Shown here: positions 60,902 to 64,000 of the stretch, in pieces
Position numbering within the stretch: the stretch's first letter is position 1
How the letters are laid out: every line of letters starts with the position of its first letter
From: Thermus igniterrae ATCC 700962
Lineage (GTDB): Bacteria > Deinococcota > Deinococci > Deinococcales > Thermaceae
Reading direction: 5' to 3'
Length of the DNA: 64,000 nucleotides
NCBI RefSeq assembly: GCF_000376265.1
Contig: NZ_AQWU01000070.1
Location: forward strand, 22,400-86,399
Translations under genes and position numbers: made by a program
The notes under the pieces: model-generated
Told to the model about the DNA's origin: nothing
What the model saw: only the letters and a program-made list of their open reading frames with translations
The model's database searches: none

Positions 60902-62959
60902 ATGGAGACCCCCAGGGTGCGCGTTTACCAGGTAGAGGGCATGGACTGCGCCGACTGCGCCCGCAAGGTGGAGGGGGCCTTGCGGGCCGTCCCCGGGATC
61001 GCCAAGGTGGAGGTGAGCTTCCAAAGCGGCAAGGCCTACCTTCACCTCGAGGCCCCCGAGGCGGAAAGGGTGGCGGCCCAGACCCTCTCGGCCCTGGGCT
61101 ACCGCCTCCGACCCGAGGGGGAGGCCGCGGAGGGCCTTCCTGGGCCCTGGCGCTGGGCGTTGCTCTCGGGGGGGTTGCTCCTTCTGGCCTTTCTCCTTTC
61201 CCGCTTCCTGCCCGGTTGGGGCGGCCTGGGGTACGCCCTGGCGGCCCTGGTGGGGGTCTGGCCCCTGGCCCGGCGGGCCCTCCTCGGCCTGCGGCAGAAC
61301 CCCTTCAGCATGCAGGCCCTGGTGACCGTGTCCACCCTGGGGGCCCTGCTCATCGGCGCCCAGGCCGAGGCCGCGGTGGTGGTCTTCCTCTTCCTGGTGG
61401 GGGAGGTCTTGGAGGCCTACTCCGTGGCCCAGGCCCGCCGGGCCCTTTTCGCCCTGGGGGAGCTCCTGCCCCGGCGGGCCTACCGCCTGGGGGAGGCGGG
61501 GGTGGAGGAGGTGCCCCTCGAGGCCCTGCGGGTGGGGGACCGGGTGCGGGTCCCACCCGGGGAGCGGGTGCCGGCAGATGGCCGCGTGGTCTCGGGGGAG
61601 GCCCTGGTGGAGGAAAGCGCCTTCACCGGGGAGCCCCTGCCCCAGGCCAAAGCCCCGGGGGACCGGGTTCTGGGGGGTAGCCTGGTGGTCGAGGGGAGCC
61701 TGGTGGTGGAGGTGGAGCGCCACCCCAAGGAGGGCTTCTTGGCGGAGATGGAGCGCCTGGCGGAGGCGGCCCTCCTGCGCAAGAGCCAGGCGGAAAGGGT
61801 GGTGGACGCCTTCAGCCGGCGGTACACCCCCCTGGTCCTGGCTCTGGCCGCCTTCGTGGCCCTGGTCCTTCCCCTGTTCCAGGGGGACTTCCTGGGCCAC
61901 GTCTACCGGGCCCTGGCCCTCCTCCTCATCGCCTGCCCCTGCGCCCTGGTGGTCTCCGTGCCGGCGGCCATCGCCGCTGGGGTGGCCCGGGGGGCCAAGG
62001 CTGGGGTGCTCTTCAAGAGCGGGGCCGCCCTGGAGCGGCTTGCGGGGGTGCGGCACCTGGCCCTGGACAAGACGGGCACCCTCACCCTGGGGCGCCCGCG
62101 GCTGGTGGAGCTTCGGCCCCTGGGGGAGGCCTCGAGGGACCTCCTGCCCCTGGCCAAGGCCGTGGCCGAGGGTTCGGGCCACCCCCTGGCCCGGGCGGTG
62201 CGGGAGGCCGCCATCGGGCTTCCCTCCCTTCCCGCCGAGGCCCACCGCACCGTGCCGGGCCTGGGTGCCTTTGCCCGGGTGGCGGGCCGGGAGGTGGGGC
62301 TGGTGCGCCCCGAGGCCTGGCCCCTTACGGAGGAGGCCATGGCCCTGGTGCGGGCCTGGCAGGCCCAGGGGCGCACCCTCTCCCTTCTAGTGGAAGAGGA
62401 GAGGCCCCTGGCCCTCCTGGCCTTCCAGGATGAGGCCAGGCCCGAGGCCGCCCAGGCCCTGAGGGCGCTTCGGGGGCTGGGCCTCAGGCCCCTCCTCCTC
62501 ACGGGGGACCGGGAGGAGGCCGCCCGGGCCCTGGCCCAGGCCCTGGGGCTGGCGGAAGGGGAGGTGCTGGCGGGTCTTTCCCCGGTGGAAAAACTACAGG
62601 TGGTGGCGGACCTGGCGGAGCGGGGTGGGGTGGCCATGGTGGGGGACGGGGTGAACGATGCCCCTGCCCTGGCCCGGGCCACGGTGGGCCTGGCGGTGGC
62701 CGAGGGCACCGAGGCCGCCCTGAGGGCCGCCGACGTGGGCCTTCTTAGCCTAGCCGCCCTGCCCAGGGCCTTTTACCTGAGCCGGAGGACCCTGGCCGTG
62801 GTGCGGCAGAACATCGCCTTGGCAGTGGGCCTCAAGGGCCTTTTCCTCCTCACCACCCTTCTCGGGCTCACGGGGCTTTGGCCCGCGGTCCTGGCCGATA
62901 ACGGGGCCCTTGTCCTGGTGACCCTGAATAGCCTCAGGCTCCTTTGGGCGCGGGTGTAG
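60902..62959 (+). CDS. P1B-type heavy metal (Zn2+/Cd2+/Pb2+) efflux ATPase
   Basis: A 685-residue P-type ATPase. An N-terminal HMA domain has GMDCADCARKVEGAL; the transport site is CPC in IACPCALVVSVP (about residue 344), the phosphorylated Asp is in LDKTGTLTLG (about 389), and GDGVNDAPALARA is near 581. The last helices keep Lys (VGLKGLFLL) and Asp (LADNGALVLV), the ZntA-type Zn/Cd/Pb signature. Adjacent to smtB; the known T. thermophilus counterpart acts on arsenic and cadmium. Confidence 0.93.
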   Translation: METPRVRVYQVEGMDCADCARKVEGALRAVPGIAKVEVSFQSGKAYLHLEAPEAERVAAQTLSALGYRLRPEGEAAEGLPGPWRWALLSGGLLLLAFLLSRFLPGWGGLGYALAALVGVWPLARRALLGLRQNPFSMQALVTVSTLGALLIGAQAEAAVVVFLFLVGEVLEAYSVAQARRALFALGELLPRRAYRLGEAGVEEVPLEALRVGDRVRVPPGERVPADGRVVSGEALVEESAFTGEPLPQAKAPGDRVLGGSLVVEGSLVVEVERHPKEGFLAEMERLAEAALLRKSQAERVVDAFSRRYTPLVLALAAFVALVLPLFQGDFLGHVYRALALLLIACPCALVVSVPAAIAAGVARGAKAGVLFKSGAALERLAGVRHLALDKTGTLTLGRPRLVELRPLGEASRDLLPLAKAVAEGSGHPLARAVREAAIGLPSLPAEAHRTVPGLGAFARVAGREVGLVRPEAWPLTEEAMALVRAWQAQGRTLSLLVEEERPLALLAFQDEARPEAAQALRALRGLGLRPLLLTGDREEAARALAQALGLAEGEVLAGLSPVEKLQVVADLAERGGVAMVGDGVNDAPALARATVGLAVAEGTEAALRAADVGLLSLAALPRAFYLSRRTLAVVRQNIALAVGLKGLFLLTTLLGLTGLWPAVLADNGALVLVTLNSLRLLWARV

Positions 62960-62984
62960 GTGGGGGGCTAGGACCAAAAAACGC

Positions 62985-63015
62985 AGGACGGGGGACGAAC
63001 CCCCGTCCTAGTTTT
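62985..63015. terminator. Bidirectional terminator between the ATPase and the CRISPR array
   Basis: AGGACGGGGG and CCCCCGTCCT with a five-base loop are followed by AGTTTT on the plus strand; on the minus strand the hairpin is followed by GCGTTTTTTGG. It should end both the ATPase message and leftward CRISPR transcription. Confidence 0.88.
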
Positions 63016-63084
63016 GGCGGTTGCCCTGCAGAAGCCCCTGTATCCCCGTCAAAGCAAGGGGCAATGACAGCCGCCCTCACTCCG

Positions 63085-64000
63085 GAGGTAATCCCCTTAC
63101 GGGGCTAAGGCTTTTGCAACTCCCCGATGTGGGCTACGGCACGCAGATGAGTTCGCTACTCGTAGCAATCCCCTTACGGGGCTAAGGCTTTTGCAACCGG
63201 GGAGGAACCCCAGCTCCACCTGGGCGGCCAGGGGCGCCGTGTAGCAATCCCCTTACGGGGCTAAGGCTTTTGCAACAAGGGAAAGGATGAGCAAGAGGAA
63301 GGTCTTCAAGGTTCTGTAGCAATCCCCTTACGGGGCTAAGGCTTTTGCAACGTCTATGAGGACAGCATCATCATTGCCGGACCGAACGGGTAGCAATCCC
63401 CTTACGGGGCTAAGGCTTTTGCAACAGGCCCTGGCAGCTTACGGGCATGCTGCGGCCCTGACGGACAGGGTAGCAATCCCCTTACGGGGCTAAGGCTTTT
63501 GCAACAACGCGCTTCCAGTGGAGGCACGGCGCCCAGTGATGTTCTGTAGCAATCCCCTTACGGGGCTAAGGCTTTTGCAACTGCCTACCAGGAAGGCATT
63601 CTGGAGGGGTTGAAGATGTAGCAATCCCCTTACGGGGCTAAGGCTTTTGCAACTGAGGAGGAGGCGCACCAGCTCAAACTGCACCAGATTGGTGTGTAGC
63701 AATCCCCTTACGGGGCTAAGGCTTTTGCAACTGCGCGTACCCGCCCATTTGAGGGCCCTCGTGGAAGCACTGTAGCAATCCCCTTACGGGGCTAAGGCTT
63801 TTGCAACACATTGGATAGGGAATAAGGTTCCCTATCCGCGGAGGTGAACGTAGCAATCCCCTTACGGGGCTAAGGCTTTTGCAACGAGGGTTCGCTGGCG
63901 GGAGGGAACCTGTCCCCAGTGGTAGCAATCCCCTTACGGGGCTAAGGCTTTTGCAACTAGTCATTGTGGTCCCCATGGCTGTCTCCGTGGTCTATATGGG
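63085..64000 (-). CRISPR. CRISPR array, at least 12 repeats of 36 nt, running out of the window
   Basis: Repeats start at 63085, 63162, 63241, 63316, 63390, 63470, 63546, 63618, 63696, 63772, 63850 and 63922, each 36 nt, beginning GTAGCAATCC and ending CTTTTGCAAC on the plus strand. Spacers are 36-44 nt. The first repeat differs at positions 2, 3 and 5. On the minus strand the repeat ends ATTGCTAC, like the 8-nt handle of type III/I repeats in Thermus, so transcription is inferred leftwards with the leader beyond 64000. No cas genes are in the window. Confidence 0.97.

Noticed and set aside
63016..63084. Possible extra degenerate CRISPR repeat left of the array (GGGGCAATGAC near 63056)
   Set aside because: Only a short GGGGCAAT-like stretch matches and the rest of the 36-nt repeat is absent.
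63277..63545. Spacers 3 and 6 both end in GTTCT before the repeat
   Set aside because: Five shared bases in two of eleven spacers can occur by chance and the rest of the spacers differ.

Overview
The window is GC-rich DNA (roughly two thirds G+C by eye) with tightly packed, often 1-10 bp overlapping genes, frequent GTG/TTG starts and many -10 boxes lying only 5-9 nt before a start codon. Gene content (short transaldolase, 1044-residue IleRS, SpoVS, PdxS, NarGHJI with two NarK, SmtB plus a P1B ATPase) fits the genus Thermus; I cannot name the species.

Layout. 1-6105: the end of narG, then narH, narJ, narI and two NarK-type nitrate/nitrite transporters, closed by a hairpin terminator. 6204-10013: an accessory membrane/globin cassette (DUF2249, DUF1858-DUF2249, two His-rich oxidase-subunit-I-like membrane proteins, a protoglobin fused to a MoaD-like domain, and a MIP18/DUF59 protein). 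Its two transcription units each carry the same TGACC-NN-GGTCA palindrome about 40 nt before the first start codon. 10094-18601 (minus): three large c-di-GMP signalling proteins (PAS-GAF-HD-GYP, GAF-PAS-GAF-GGDEF-EAL, GAF-GGDEF). 18647-21959 (minus): late haem genes hemY/cgoX, hemH/cpfC and hemE, diverging from a parvulin gene across an 18-bp perfect palindrome. 23754-28673: a sulfur/persulfide region (TauE, two-domain rhodanese, persulfide-dioxygenase-like MBL-rhodanese; divergently a glutaredoxin-like oxidoreductase, a rhodanese lipoprotein and a membrane-anchored thioredoxin). Both sides of its divergent promoter carry TACCC(C)-type inverted repeats resembling CsoR/CstR operators. 28670-33098: the prkA-yeaH-spoVR stress module.

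33212-44648: mostly housekeeping genes (CPBP protease, phosphoesterase, recX, spoVS, rsmB, proC, a glycosyltransferase, rseP-dxr-cdsA, frr, pyrH, tsf, rpsB). 44753-46315: tRNA-Ala(TGC), a Gfo/Idh/MocA oxidoreductase and tRNA-Ser(GGA). 46373-52661: a DHH-CBS-CCA nucleotidyltransferase, a tandem pair of M50 proteins (one without its active site), nfo, an RlpA-like protein and an M24 peptidase. 52712-56213: ileS with a T-box leader whose specifier codon is AUC, back-to-back with the tal-rho promoter. 58330-62959: LysM/M23 protein, pdxS, then smtB and its Zn/Cd-type P1B ATPase with an operator-like repeat between them. 62985-64000+: a bidirectional terminator and a CRISPR array of at least 12 repeats of 36 nt, transcribed (inferred) leftwards from a leader beyond the window; no cas gene is visible.

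The strongest candidates for undescribed biology are the shared palindrome controlling the nar-linked globin/membrane cassette, the globin-MoaD fusion in it, the paired operator-like repeats in the persulfide region, and divergent gene pairs whose -10 elements share a central TA.
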